Origin: a virus
Length of the DNA: 64,000 bases
Virus record (IMG/VR): IMGVR_UViG_3300045588_000033
Coordinates: 27,511 to 91,510 of that record
Direction: 5' to 3' (one strand)
In this document: positions 8,234 through 18,530 of the stretch, one piece after another
Numbering within the stretch: position 1 is the first letter of the stretch
How the letters are laid out: the number at the start of each line of letters is the position of its first letter
Notes under the pieces: model-generated
Databases searched by the model: none
The model's input: the letters and a program-made list of their open reading frames with translations, nothing else
What the model was told of the DNA's origin: nothing
Position numbers and translations under genes: made by a program

Positions 8234-9057
8234 TGTACGCAGGAAAAACAGTTTCTTATAAAGCAATCCTTGATAAATGTATCAGGGATTTCGGCTTTAA
8301 CTATGATATCCACGAAGAAGAAGGAATAGAATGGTTAGCAGAATTTATGGCACACACTAATGTAGGCGTGACTATGGAGGAAAAGATTGCTTATGTTGAA
8401 TCTTGTGACGGTAGAGCAGACTTGCCATTTGACTTATATAAAATAGGCCAAGTAGCTCACATGGAAGGAATAACAACAATAGAAGAAGCTGAATGCGGGC
8501 ACGGTAGAATGTATCCAATGCGTTGGAAAACAGATTACTTCCACAAAAGATATCACAAAGATACTAGAGACTATACTACCGAAGGTAGAGAAACTTACAC
8601 TGTAGGTCAAGGATACATTTTCCCATCTTTTAATAAAGGTATTATGGCGATGAGTTATTCGGCTATACCTACAGACGATTGTGGCTATCCTACTATTCCT
8701 GCAGAACAACAATGGATGGAAGCAGGAGCTCACTATATTGCTCATAAAATAGCAAGAAAACTTTGGTTACGTAACGAATTATCGGGAGATAAATTCCAAA
8801 TTATAGAACGAGATAAAGAATGGTACTTTGCTCAAGCAGTAAACCATGCTAAACAATGGAACGGTGTTGATGAAGCAGAAAGTGTTAAGAACAGTGTAGT
8901 AAGAACTATACCTGATTTACAGGCGCATGCTTCTTTCTTTGCTAATATGCAATTGCCAGAACAAAGAAAGTTTAGACCGAAAGCAGGTACAGGTTTAGTA
9001 TCTACTATTAACGTATTAACTCAGAATGCACAAGGAAGTAACCCAGCTACTACATAA
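8233..9057 (+). CDS. tail ring / adaptor protein
   Basis: 274 residues. It has a helical N-terminus with a Trp-rich segment (EEEGIEWLAEFMAHTNVG), a central beta-region around GYIFPSFNKGIMAMSY, and a long C-terminal helix with WLRNEL. No enzyme motif is seen. Its place between the IHF-like gene and the giant tail hub gene matches the conserved ring proteins of crAss-like phages. It ends with a TAATG overlap onto the hub gene. Confidence 0.55.
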   Translation: MYAGKTVSYKAILDKCIRDFGFNYDIHEEEGIEWLAEFMAHTNVGVTMEEKIAYVESCDGRADLPFDLYKIGQVAHMEGITTIEEAECGHGRMYPMRWKTDYFHKRYHKDTRDYTTEGRETYTVGQGYIFPSFNKGIMAMSYSAIPTDDCGYPTIPAEQQWMEAGAHYIAHKIARKLWLRNELSGDKFQIIERDKEWYFAQAVNHAKQWNGVDEAESVKNSVVRTIPDLQAHASFFANMQLPEQRKFRPKAGTGLVSTINVLTQNAQGSNPATT

Positions 9058-12000
9058 TGGAAAGACACATAAATACATACCAAGGATTAAATAAAGATAC
9101 TGCTTATGATAGTATACAATCTGAATTATATATTGATGCCAAAGATATTAGGATAACTACTACTAATGGAGAATCTATGGGAGCCTTTACTAACATTAAA
9201 GGTAACCAAGAAGCTTTTACTATTCCTAATGCCTACGGAGCAGGTCTACCTTTTGGACCATGGGCAGCTGTAGGAATCCCTCAAATAATAGGATACACTA
9301 CTATAAGAAATAGGATAGTATTATTTGTAGCAGATGATTCAGAGGCAAACGGTTGGATTTATGTAGTTGAATATAATACAGCTACCAGAGAAATACTTCC
9401 TGGATTTCCAGTATTAAAATATTATAGTCCAATCTTAAACTTTAGTAAGAAATGGCCAATAGAAGCATTAGGTCTATATGAATCTAACTGCATTCAAAAA
9501 GTATATTGGACAGATTACAATAATTACTTTAGAAGTATTAATTTAGAAGATGCTAACTTACTTACATTCCCAGCTTCTTCTGTAGATATTTTTCCAGACA
9601 TTACTTATACTCAACCGCTTTTAAAAGTAATAGCAGGTGGGGGAATAGGTGTGTATGCGGGTGAGTACCAAGTAGCTTATAGATTAATTACATCTGATGG
9701 TAAAGAAACTTTAGTTTCTCCTCCAAGTAATTTAGTACATGTTGTTTCCGATTCGGAAACTACTCAATCTGCTTTTTACAACGGAGATTTAAATGCTACA
9801 ATAGATACAGGTAAAAGTTTAAGTTTCCAAGTAGATACAAGTAACTACGGAGATTTTAATGAAATAGAATTTATAGTAATATATCATTCTTCTCAAGTAT
9901 CATCGCCTGTAGTTAATAGTATAGAAAAGATAAGTATAAATAATCAAACTACTATTAGTTTTACTTATACAGGAAATGAAGGAGCTATAGTACCTATTGA
10001 ATTATTAACATTTACAGCTAAGAATAATCCATTTAAAACTCCTAAAACAATTACTCCTAAAGATAGTTCTTTAGTAATTGCTAATATTAAAAGTTCTACT
10101 GTATCTATAGCAAGTTTATTAGGGCCTAATGAAACTTTTGATTCTAGAACTAATAGATTCTTAAATGACGGAGTAACTTTGCCACATCCACTAACAGGTA
10201 ATCCAGAACAAATAGATGAAGCTAAAACTAAGAATGCTTTTAATGTATCTGTGGATCCTTCTTATAGTGCTAAACCATCTATAGGATTTAACTCAGATGC
10301 GCATTGGGATACTGAATGGCAAACTGCAAAGCAATTTAAATATAAAATTGATGGAGCTACTTTAGGAGGAGATGGTCCTAATATTTCTTATGAATTTCAT
10401 TTAGAAGCTTTTACTTTAGACTCCGCTGTCCCAGGATTCTCAGAAGGAATTCCTACTGTTCCAAATACTCCAGATTTTGTATTAACTCATAATCTTAATG
10501 ACGGTTATGGTACTTACGAGAATACTACTTACCCTAATTTTGCCTCTCCGTTTTTATCGGGGCTAATGCGGGGTTATAAACGGGGGGAAACTTATCGTTT
10601 TGGTATAGTACTGTATACTACTAAAGGAGAAGCTACTTTTGTAGAATACATTGGCGACATCAAGTTTCCAGATATTTCAGAAAGAAACAGCACTGAAACT
10701 ATTCCAGGGACTGGGATAAACTATTGGCCATTATCCTTATCTCCTGCGGATACGGCACAACCACGTACTGTCGGATACTCATTAGGAATAAAATTTAATA
10801 TAGATTTTTCTAGTTGTCCTTTATTAGAATCTCAAATAGAAAGTTATCAAATAGTAAGAGTACAAAGACAAGATGCCGATAAGCGCAGATATTCTCAAGG
10901 TTTAGTAAAAGGATTTTATTTTGCTCCTATTTTAGAAGGTGATGCAGAAGATTTTAATTTACAAATAAATGGCAGCAGCAATGCCTTACATTTATATCCT
11001 TATTATCCAGTAGATAGTGGGACTAATTTATCTAATGCTACTTTTGCCACTCTAGAAGATCAAGAATACGATCCTTCTCCTTATACTCCTGTATATGCAG
11101 ATTATAAAGTTAAAGGACAATACTTAGGGTTTTATTCCCCAGATTTATCATTTAAATTTGGAGATAGTAATACCGCAATGACAGCTTTAAGCAACAACCC
11201 TTGTATGCTAGTAACAGGAGCTTACTACGACTACATGAACTCTTATATTCCAATAGGTGGAAGAGATTTTTCTGCACAAGGTTTGGGACAACATTGTTTT
11301 GATCAAAGATTAACTTCCAGAAGTACTTATCCAACTAGTTTTAATAGTATAGAAAATATTAAACAATTTGCAGATTTAACTTATATGCAAATGCCTGATA
11401 CTGCTAGCTATGAAAACAGTGTTACTTCTGATTACGGAGGATCTTATATGCGCAATTATTACGCAATAGATGATTACAATAAAAAACCTGATGTAAATTT
11501 AAATAAACCACAGGATGGTGCTTCTAATACAGATGTGCCTACTATAAATAAAGCTGGAACAAGTATTATTGGAAGAATTAAAAGGATTACTATAGACCCT
11601 TTAATAGGTACATCCGTAACTCCTTCTGCTTTCGATTATTTTAAAGCCCCTTATACAAATTATATACACGTCAAGACTATAACTTCAGGTGCGCCTAATA
11701 TCGGTATATCAGATTCTACTTTTCCTATTATAGATTATGTACTTCCTAAAAGTGAGGTGTACGGAGGATATAATCAAAGTGCGTTAGAAACTAATATCTT
11801 CATAGGAGCTTCACCTGTAATAGCTAAAACAAATCTTAATCCTAAAGTATTTGGTGGAGATATTTTTGTAAACATGTTTACGCTACAGACACAGACTGTT
11901 GATTTTAATACAGACTTTTATGCTGATAATAAATATCACCAAGATAATACTGAGACACAAGCTTACCCAGTAGAAACACAATTAAATTTAGAATTAGCTG

Positions 12001-13451
12001 CAGGATCTACTTTAAGAACAGAAGTTAAATATACTTTTAGTGGCGAACAACAAACGCACTTTAGACAAGAAACAGAAAATTCTTTTACTAATTACGGTAA
12101 GACTAGTTCATTAATGTATGCTTATAATAATGTTTACTCTAGAGATAACTACGATGTAACTTTCTTTATAGAACCTGTCAACGGCAATAACTGTTCTATA
12201 AAAGTAAATGATGTTAGGGCTTATTTATCTAGTGTAAAAATTAATGGTGAGACTATAGATTCTTGGACAAAGTTTGGTGCTAATAATTATTATGATATAG
12301 ATGACTACGGTCCTATTAATAAAATAATTAACTGGAAAGACACTGTGCATTTTGTGCAAGATAGGGGGATAGGAATTTACGCTATTAATAGAGCTGCCGT
12401 AACTACTACTGCTGACGGAGTTCCTACTCAACTAGGTACAGGATTAGGTTTTGGTAAGCATCAATATTTTTCTAAAGAAAATGGATCTATTCACCAATGG
12501 GGAGTTAAGACTACTAATTCGGGTTTATACATATTTGATGCTATTAGAAGAAAATTACTAGTAGGTGTTGGCGGAGGGCAGTTAACTATGTTATCGGAGA
12601 TAACAGGTTTACATTCATTATTTCAACAATTGCCTGAAACTACTTTTTTACGTAAAGAAAATGATGGAGATAATCCTATATTAGGAAAAGGAATTACTAT
12701 TGGAAAAGACCCTATTAATGATGAGGTTATATTTACTTTCTTAGAAGAAGCTAACTATTTAACTTTAGGTTTAAATACTACTTACCTAGTAGGAAGTGTT
12801 ATTTATCTAGGAGAAGGTTACGGATATGTTGAAGTAACTACTCAATTTACTACAGGAAGTAATAAACTATTAAATATAGGAATTGCTTTAGCAAACTCCG
12901 TTGCTTATACTCCTAAAAATGTTTCTATAGTATACGATGAATTAGCACAAAAATTCTCTTCTATATATTCAGCAACTCCTACACTGTGGATAGACAACGG
13001 TGATATATTATTAAGTCCTAATCCAACAGCCAATAATGTAATCTATACTCACAATATAGGAAACTACGGAGAATTTTATGATAATGTAGAAGAAGCTTCT
13101 GTTACATTAGTAATTAATCCGCAGGCAGATATTAATAAAATACTAAGAACATTAGAATTTAATTCTATCGTCAGAGATGATGCTAAAGTAATTGACAGAA
13201 ATATCACTATTACAGCATTTAGAATACAAACACAAGTACAGGATACAGGTAAGGTATTATTTTCATCAGGTAGAATTAAACGTAAATTTGATAAATGGAG
13301 AGTTAAAATTCCTAGAGATATAAACACAACTAATCAAAAAGGACGTTTAAGAAGTTCACATTTTATTGTAACTTTATACTTTGACAATACGGCAAACAAA
13401 CAACTTATAATGAATCGTTTAATGTCTTACTTCGATTATCAGATATTCTAA
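9057..13451 (+). CDS. giant tail hub/tubular protein (P22 gp10 / T7 gp12-like)
   Basis: 1464 residues. The opening MERHINTYQGLNKDTAYDSI with the following DAKDIRI and GAFTNIKGN motifs is the hallmark start of P22 gp10/T7 gp12-type tail tubular (hub) proteins in Bacteroidota phages. The rest is overwhelmingly beta-strand with S/T/N/Y-rich turns, consistent with beta-propeller and Ig-like domains. In crAss-like virions the equivalent protein forms the large nozzle or muzzle below the ring proteins. It is coupled to its neighbours by one-base overlaps at both ends. A small segment at 10560-10590 is G-rich (CGGGGG) without disturbing the frame. Confidence 0.68.
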   Translation: MERHINTYQGLNKDTAYDSIQSELYIDAKDIRITTTNGESMGAFTNIKGNQEAFTIPNAYGAGLPFGPWAAVGIPQIIGYTTIRNRIVLFVADDSEANGWIYVVEYNTATREILPGFPVLKYYSPILNFSKKWPIEALGLYESNCIQKVYWTDYNNYFRSINLEDANLLTFPASSVDIFPDITYTQPLLKVIAGGGIGVYAGEYQVAYRLITSDGKETLVSPPSNLVHVVSDSETTQSAFYNGDLNATIDTGKSLSFQVDTSNYGDFNEIEFIVIYHSSQVSSPVVNSIEKISINNQTTISFTYTGNEGAIVPIELLTFTAKNNPFKTPKTITPKDSSLVIANIKSSTVSIASLLGPNETFDSRTNRFLNDGVTLPHPLTGNPEQIDEAKTKNAFNVSVDPSYSAKPSIGFNSDAHWDTEWQTAKQFKYKIDGATLGGDGPNISYEFHLEAFTLDSAVPGFSEGIPTVPNTPDFVLTHNLNDGYGTYENTTYPNFASPFLSGLMRGYKRGETYRFGIVLYTTKGEATFVEYIGDIKFPDISERNSTETIPGTGINYWPLSLSPADTAQPRTVGYSLGIKFNIDFSSCPLLESQIESYQIVRVQRQDADKRRYSQGLVKGFYFAPILEGDAEDFNLQINGSSNALHLYPYYPVDSGTNLSNATFATLEDQEYDPSPYTPVYADYKVKGQYLGFYSPDLSFKFGDSNTAMTALSNNPCMLVTGAYYDYMNSYIPIGGRDFSAQGLGQHCFDQRLTSRSTYPTSFNSIENIKQFADLTYMQMPDTASYENSVTSDYGGSYMRNYYAIDDYNKKPDVNLNKPQDGASNTDVPTINKAGTSIIGRIKRITIDPLIGTSVTPSAFDYFKAPYTNYIHVKTITSGAPNIGISDSTFPIIDYVLPKSEVYGGYNQSALETNIFIGASPVIAKTNLNPKVFGGDIFVNMFTLQTQTVDFNTDFYADNKYHQDNTETQAYPVETQLNLELAAGSTLRTEVKYTFSGEQQTHFRQETENSFTNYGKTSSLMYAYNNVYSRDNYDVTFFIEPVNGNNCSIKVNDVRAYLSSVKINGETIDSWTKFGANNYYDIDDYGPINKIINWKDTVHFVQDRGIGIYAINRAAVTTTADGVPTQLGTGLGFGKHQYFSKENGSIHQWGVKTTNSGLYIFDAIRRKLLVGVGGGQLTMLSEITGLHSLFQQLPETTFLRKENDGDNPILGKGITIGKDPINDEVIFTFLEEANYLTLGLNTTYLVGSVIYLGEGYGYVEVTTQFTTGSNKLLNIGIALANSVAYTPKNVSIVYDELAQKFSSIYSATPTLWIDNGDILLSPNPTANNVIYTHNIGNYGEFYDNVEEASVTLVINPQADINKILRTLEFNSIVRDDAKVIDRNITITAFRIQTQVQDTGKVLFSSGRIKRKFDKWRVKIPRDINTTNQKGRLRSSHFIVTLYFDNTANKQLIMNRLMSYFDYQIF

Positions 13452-14293
13452 TGAAAAAAACTCCTAAAAATATACCAAGCCCTTATAAGTTCCCAGGTAC
13501 ACCTATCTTTAGAGATACTACTGCTTTACCTTTTGCTGACGGAGGCCCATTAAACGATAGGACTAATCATGGTGAAATATTAAACAGTGTTTATGCATCT
13601 GCTTTAGGTAATTACTATGCAAATGGAGGAATGCTTAAAAGAGCAGATGGTTCTTATTCTCCTCGTGGATTATGGGATAATATTAGAGCTAATGCTGGGT
13701 CTGGAAAAGCGCCTACTAAAGAAATGTTAGCGCAAGAAAAAAAGATTAGTAGAAACTATAAAGACGGAGGACAATTTCAAGGTAATTATTCTTTACCTGA
13801 AGATAGTTTTAGACAAGGAGGAAATAATTTACACGATAGTATTTATGCATCTTCTCCTCAACAGTACCCAGGGATTTATAATTTAGGAGGTAATTTAGAT
13901 GATAGACAACAAATGTATATGCCACTTGACCATGTTACTCGTAACGGTGGAAGTATACTATCAATGTCTAATACTCCACAAATGGAAGGAGAAGGAAAAG
14001 ATTTGACTTATCCTGAAGATTCTTATACTTATGCTGATGGAGGACCTTTATATACTTATGCAGGCAGACCTGGAGCTAAGTATCAAAAAGATACTCAAGG
14101 AAATTGGTTAATAAATACAAGTGGAGAAGAATTTACTCCTATAAAAGACCCGACAGGAAAGAGAAGTGCAATCTTAAATAAGAATGCTACTATTTATACA
14201 AATCCTGCTAAGTTTAAAAGAGAGTATGATCCTTTGTTAGATATTCCTGCTGCTTTATCAAATCCTGAACAAGAAAAACCTAAAGGATTATAA
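13451..14293 (+). CDS. virion-associated protein with repeated [FY]A[DN]GG motifs
   Basis: 280 residues. Short motifs of the form PFADGGPL, YYANGGML, NYKDGGQF, YADGGPLY recur through an otherwise low-complexity, Gly/Asn/Tyr-rich chain. The same motif family recurs in the next, much larger protein. The C-terminus includes a compact YTNPAKFKREYDPLLDIP segment. There is no enzyme signature. It is probably a capsid-interior cargo or tail-plug component made with the ejection proteins. Confidence 0.55.
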   Translation: MKKTPKNIPSPYKFPGTPIFRDTTALPFADGGPLNDRTNHGEILNSVYASALGNYYANGGMLKRADGSYSPRGLWDNIRANAGSGKAPTKEMLAQEKKISRNYKDGGQFQGNYSLPEDSFRQGGNNLHDSIYASSPQQYPGIYNLGGNLDDRQQMYMPLDHVTRNGGSILSMSNTPQMEGEGKDLTYPEDSYTYADGGPLYTYAGRPGAKYQKDTQGNWLINTSGEEFTPIKDPTGKRSAILNKNATIYTNPAKFKREYDPLLDIPAALSNPEQEKPKGL

Positions 14294-14318
14294 TATTAAA
14301 AAAATAAATAAAAAATTG

Positions 14319-14326
14319 TATCTTTA
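14319..14326 (+). promoter_or_regulatory. weak -7-like box before the ejection protein operon
   Basis: TATCTTTA (7 of 8 to TAnnTTTG) lies 17 bases before the ATG at 14344, in the longest intergenic space (50 bases) of this part. No clear -33 box is seen; the flanks are A-rich. Confidence 0.3.
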
Positions 14327-14343
14327 CACATAAAATTGCGTAT

Positions 14344-17300
14344 ATGTCTGATAATTTAACTTACGGTGATATTCCTCCTCAAATACAGCAGTATTTGGCT
14401 AGGCCTGGTGTTAATAAACAAAAGGCTTTAGAATGGTTTAATTTAGGTATATCTGAACCACAGACATATAACCAAGCTAAGTTATTAGCAGAAGCTGTTG
14501 GTAATTCTCCTGAGCAAGCAAAAGTAGTTGCAGGACAATGGCAATTAGAATCAGGAGGCGGTGCTAGCGTAGGTGCTAATTATAATTATTTTGGTATTAA
14601 ATCACACGATAAAGCTACAAGAGATAAGTTAAGTGCGAGAGGTATAGCAGTAACTGCAGGAGCAGAAACAGGAACAGGTGAAGTTTTTGGCGGTAAGAAA
14701 GTAAAACAACAATCTAGTTTCATGGAGTTTCCTAGTTCTTTTGATGCTTTTCAAGCTCATAGAGTATTCTTAGAAACAAATCCTAGATATGAAGGAGCCT
14801 TAGCAGCAGAGACTGCTAAAGATTTTGCCCTAGGTTTAGAAGCAGCTGGCTATGCTACTGCTCCTAATTATGGCAGCACTTTGTATAATAGTTATGTAGC
14901 ACCTAAAGAAAAAAGACCTGCTTCAGGTGATGTACGCCCAGCAAGTTTAGGTAAAACTAAATCTAAGTTAGGAACTTCTTTACCTAATCAGCAGCCTATA
15001 GTACTTCCAAGTATGCAAACTAAATCTCCTGAACTTATTACAGATACTTTAGGAGTTAGACCAGAAATTTCTACTAGCCCTTCTCAAGCTAATTATATTC
15101 CAGAAAACTCTGCACCAATAGTAATGCCTGAAAGTCAAGCTATGAAGTTGACTACTCCCGCAGGATGGTTCGGTAGTGGTAAAAGTATTTTTGCAAATGG
15201 AGGACATTTATATCCAGATGGAGGAAAAGTAGGTTCTTCAAGTGGCTATGCTGCATCTAGAAATCCTAATGCATGGAGAGCAGAGTATGCTCCTCTAAGT
15301 TATAATTATAATGACTATTTAAATTCTGTAGGATATAGAGTAGGAGTAAGTACTCCTAATGTTTTTCCTAATATATCAGGTAAAAAGTCTAGTAAAATAG
15401 ATGCTAAATTTCCAGCATCTATAGACGTATATCAAGATTATCACGATAGTAGTAGAGCTTTTGAAAAAGATCCTACTAAATATAATATACCTGGAGAATA
15501 CGAAGGTATTAATACACCCACAGCTATTAATCCTCTTGATATAAGCCATATTCCCTATGAACGTGGAGTACGGCCTGCTAATTTAGGTATTGAAGGTAGA
15601 TTTGGCGTACATGGTTTACCTGGTTCTGCTAATGCAGAAGGCAGTAGAGTTAATGCAAGACTAGAGGCTATAGCAGGCTATAGTAAACATAAAAAAGGAT
15701 ACGCAGGATTTGAACCAGGAGTAGATTGGAAATATAGTAAAAAAGATCCAGGAAATCTAAACGGTATGCTAAATACCAAAATAGGTGCAGGATGGCCTTT
15801 ACAAGTTACTGGTAAAGCTCCTTATAGTTATGTAGACACTTATGCACCTAATGTGCCTGAAAATACAGCGCCAACTGATGTAGGCAAGTATGAAGAAATA
15901 TTAGGAAAGGGAGCTCCTAGTAGAATGCAGATGGGGCCTAAATTTACAGCTCAAGCAGATTTTACTGCTAGTAAAGGCCCGTTAAGAGGTGCTCAAATTG
16001 GTGCTAGAGGTAGTGCATTATTTGATTATAATTCAGGTGAAAATACTTATCATAGTGTAAACACTTTAAATTCCGATTCAACAGCAGTTCTAGGACAGGC
16101 AGGTAATGTAGATTTTGCAAGAAAGCAACCTATTTTAAATGCTGAGATATTTGGAAGTTACCCTATAAAAGCTGCTGCACAAAAATTAAATATACAAGAT
16201 AAAATAGCGGCAGCTAAAGAAAAAGACGATAGAATATTTAATGATGTTACTATAAGCGGCCCTAGTGGAAATATGGGGATGCCTAGTTTTAATAAAACAA
16301 TACCAACAAATAATAATCCAGTTGGCGCTATGCCAGGATTCTCGCCAGAAACAAACTCACCTGTTTCTGAAGAATTTACACAAGAAAGATATAATACAAA
16401 TCCTATGATGGAATATGCAAAAGGCGGCAACATGTACGCTAACGGAGGTTCTTTTAACAACAAAGGTTTTAGATCACTGCCTACTAATGTGCAGAATAAA
16501 ATTAAATCTAACTCATTTGCTGATGGCGGTCCTATGGGACAGTTAACAGAATTTAATGGTGGAGGAACTCACGAAGAGAATCCATTAGGAGGAATACCTC
16601 AAGGTACAGCTCCTGACGGTGCTGTAAATTTAGTAGAGTCTGGTGAGACTAAATTAAATGCTGAGAATTATATTTTCTCTGACCAAATTAAAATAACAAA
16701 AGAAATTGCTAAAGAATTTAATCTTCCTGAGAAATTAGTAGGAAGAACTTACGCAGAAGCATCTAAGAAAGTTAACTATTCTGACTCTAGAAGAGAACCA
16801 GGATACGATACTATTCAAGATAATAGTAGCAAGAAGAATTTAGATACATTAATGCGAGGACAAGAACTTCAAAAACAAATGGAAGTTCAAAAAAAATTAG
16901 GAGAAATTCAATCTTTAGACCCTAATGCATTAGCACAAATAGCACAATCTTACCAACCACAAGGAATGCCTCCACAAGGAGGAGCTCCTCAAGGTATGGA
17001 ACAAGAAATGCCTCAAGGACAACCATCTCCTGAAGAAATGGCGATGATGCAACAAGGTCAAGGACAACCTCCTATGGATCCAGCAATGATGGAACAAATG
17101 ATGGCTCAACAAGGAGGACAACCTATGACAATGCAATACGGAGGACCAATGTCCTATAAGTGTGGCGGTAATATGTATGACTTTGGTGGTACTATGCGTA
17201 CTATTGGTTCAGGTGCTTACGGTGTTGGTGAAGGTCTTTTAGATACTTTAACTATGGGAGCAACTGATGCTTTAACAGATAAAGGATACGAAGCTTTAAA

Positions 17301-18522
17301 TAATATGGGCAATCTTTCCGATACAGAAAAAGAAAAAAATGCTTCTGTTAGAGGATTTAGTAATGCTGCTGGCGCTATAGGTGGAGCAGTTTTAACTGGT
17401 GGGGCTACTACAGGAGCTGCAATTTCTGAAGGTTCAGAAGGACTAGCTACGGGATTAACTGGTCTAAAAGGTACTAACGAAAAGTTTGACAATATTGCAA
17501 ACTCACTTGGACAAGTAGGTTCGATAGCAGGAGGTTTTGTAGGAGGAAATCCTAGTGAAGCTATGGGAGCAATGGCTGGAAGTAAAGGAGCAAATGCTTT
17601 AATGCAGTTAGGAAGTAATCCAATGGCAGGAAATATTGCTAATATGGGACAAATGGCTAGTAATTTTGCTGATGGCGGGCACTTATATCCTGGCAATTAC
17701 CCAACCTATAAAGACAATGCTGGCCCAATGGGACAACCATTAACTAATATGTACGCAGGTGGTGGATATAAAGAAGAGGATATCTATAGTCCTGACCCTA
17801 ATTCAATAGTTACAGATGATACCTTAGCGCAGGAAGCTTATGATGCAAAAAATTATTTAGCAGGATTACCGAATCCTGATGGATCTTATAGTCCTATTTC
17901 AGGATTTAAAACTGATCAATCTACTACAAATATGCCTTCTGGATATACAGAAAATCTAGGAACTTATGCTGCAGGCATGGCTCCTATTATCTATAATGCT
18001 TATCAAGGATTCTTAGCTAAAAAATCACCTTTGCCGAGTATTGAATCCATGACTGCTAGTTATGATCCTTACCGACAAAATATAGCACCACAGTTAACAG
18101 CTGCAGATAGAGCTTTAGCAACTAGTCAACGTGCTGCTAAAGATGTTGCATCTGGAGGTGGGAGTTATATGGCTAACATGCAAAATTCTGCTAATCAATA
18201 TAGAGATTATATTGATGAAGTAACTACAGGGAGAGAAAATGCTTACGGCCTTGCTAAACAAGAAGCTGACAAGTATAAAAATAAAAACAAAGTAGATGCT
18301 ACTATGGCTAGATGGCAATTAGAAGCGCAGATGAAAGCTGCTAGACAAGAACATCAAAAAGAAGCATTATCGGGTATTAAATCTTATAGTGACGCACAAA
18401 AACAAAATGCTTTAGCAAGTGATTTTAATACAATGGCTGGTGAAGGTAATTATAGTTATGTTTACACTCCTTATTTAAAATCTTTGCAAGAAAAAAATAA
18501 AGGAAAGAAATCTAATAAATAA
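14344..18522 (+). CDS. multidomain ejection/cargo protein with glucosaminidase domain
   Basis: 1392 residues. Residues about 1-190 resemble a GH73/FlgJ-type glucosaminidase: QWQLESGGG gives the likely catalytic Glu69, followed by NYNYFGIK and a C-terminal YNSYV. The middle is low in complexity and carries FANGG, YANGG and FADGG motifs. A conserved-looking block follows at about 740-790 (HEENPLGGIPQG, NLVESGETKLN). A Met/Gln/Pro-rich segment (about 870-935) and a Gly/Ala-rich hydrophobic region (about 950-1050) suggest membrane interaction. The C-terminus is helical and basic. Likely role: local opening of peptidoglycan and channel formation during DNA ejection. Confidence 0.6.
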   Translation: MSDNLTYGDIPPQIQQYLARPGVNKQKALEWFNLGISEPQTYNQAKLLAEAVGNSPEQAKVVAGQWQLESGGGASVGANYNYFGIKSHDKATRDKLSARGIAVTAGAETGTGEVFGGKKVKQQSSFMEFPSSFDAFQAHRVFLETNPRYEGALAAETAKDFALGLEAAGYATAPNYGSTLYNSYVAPKEKRPASGDVRPASLGKTKSKLGTSLPNQQPIVLPSMQTKSPELITDTLGVRPEISTSPSQANYIPENSAPIVMPESQAMKLTTPAGWFGSGKSIFANGGHLYPDGGKVGSSSGYAASRNPNAWRAEYAPLSYNYNDYLNSVGYRVGVSTPNVFPNISGKKSSKIDAKFPASIDVYQDYHDSSRAFEKDPTKYNIPGEYEGINTPTAINPLDISHIPYERGVRPANLGIEGRFGVHGLPGSANAEGSRVNARLEAIAGYSKHKKGYAGFEPGVDWKYSKKDPGNLNGMLNTKIGAGWPLQVTGKAPYSYVDTYAPNVPENTAPTDVGKYEEILGKGAPSRMQMGPKFTAQADFTASKGPLRGAQIGARGSALFDYNSGENTYHSVNTLNSDSTAVLGQAGNVDFARKQPILNAEIFGSYPIKAAAQKLNIQDKIAAAKEKDDRIFNDVTISGPSGNMGMPSFNKTIPTNNNPVGAMPGFSPETNSPVSEEFTQERYNTNPMMEYAKGGNMYANGGSFNNKGFRSLPTNVQNKIKSNSFADGGPMGQLTEFNGGGTHEENPLGGIPQGTAPDGAVNLVESGETKLNAENYIFSDQIKITKEIAKEFNLPEKLVGRTYAEASKKVNYSDSRREPGYDTIQDNSSKKNLDTLMRGQELQKQMEVQKKLGEIQSLDPNALAQIAQSYQPQGMPPQGGAPQGMEQEMPQGQPSPEEMAMMQQGQGQPPMDPAMMEQMMAQQGGQPMTMQYGGPMSYKCGGNMYDFGGTMRTIGSGAYGVGEGLLDTLTMGATDALTDKGYEALNNMGNLSDTEKEKNASVRGFSNAAGAIGGAVLTGGATTGAAISEGSEGLATGLTGLKGTNEKFDNIANSLGQVGSIAGGFVGGNPSEAMGAMAGSKGANALMQLGSNPMAGNIANMGQMASNFADGGHLYPGNYPTYKDNAGPMGQPLTNMYAGGGYKEEDIYSPDPNSIVTDDTLAQEAYDAKNYLAGLPNPDGSYSPISGFKTDQSTTNMPSGYTENLGTYAAGMAPIIYNAYQGFLAKKSPLPSIESMTASYDPYRQNIAPQLTAADRALATSQRAAKDVASGGGSYMANMQNSANQYRDYIDEVTTGRENAYGLAKQEADKYKNKNKVDATMARWQLEAQMKAARQEHQKEALSGIKSYSDAQKQNALASDFNTMAGEGNYSYVYTPYLKSLQEKNKGKKSNK

Positions 18523-18530
18523 GATTAATT

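Noticed and set aside
10556-10592. G-rich run in the tail hub gene as a possible frameshift or recombination site
   Set aside because: The reading frame is continuous through it and the protein pattern does not change; probably just Gly/Arg codons.
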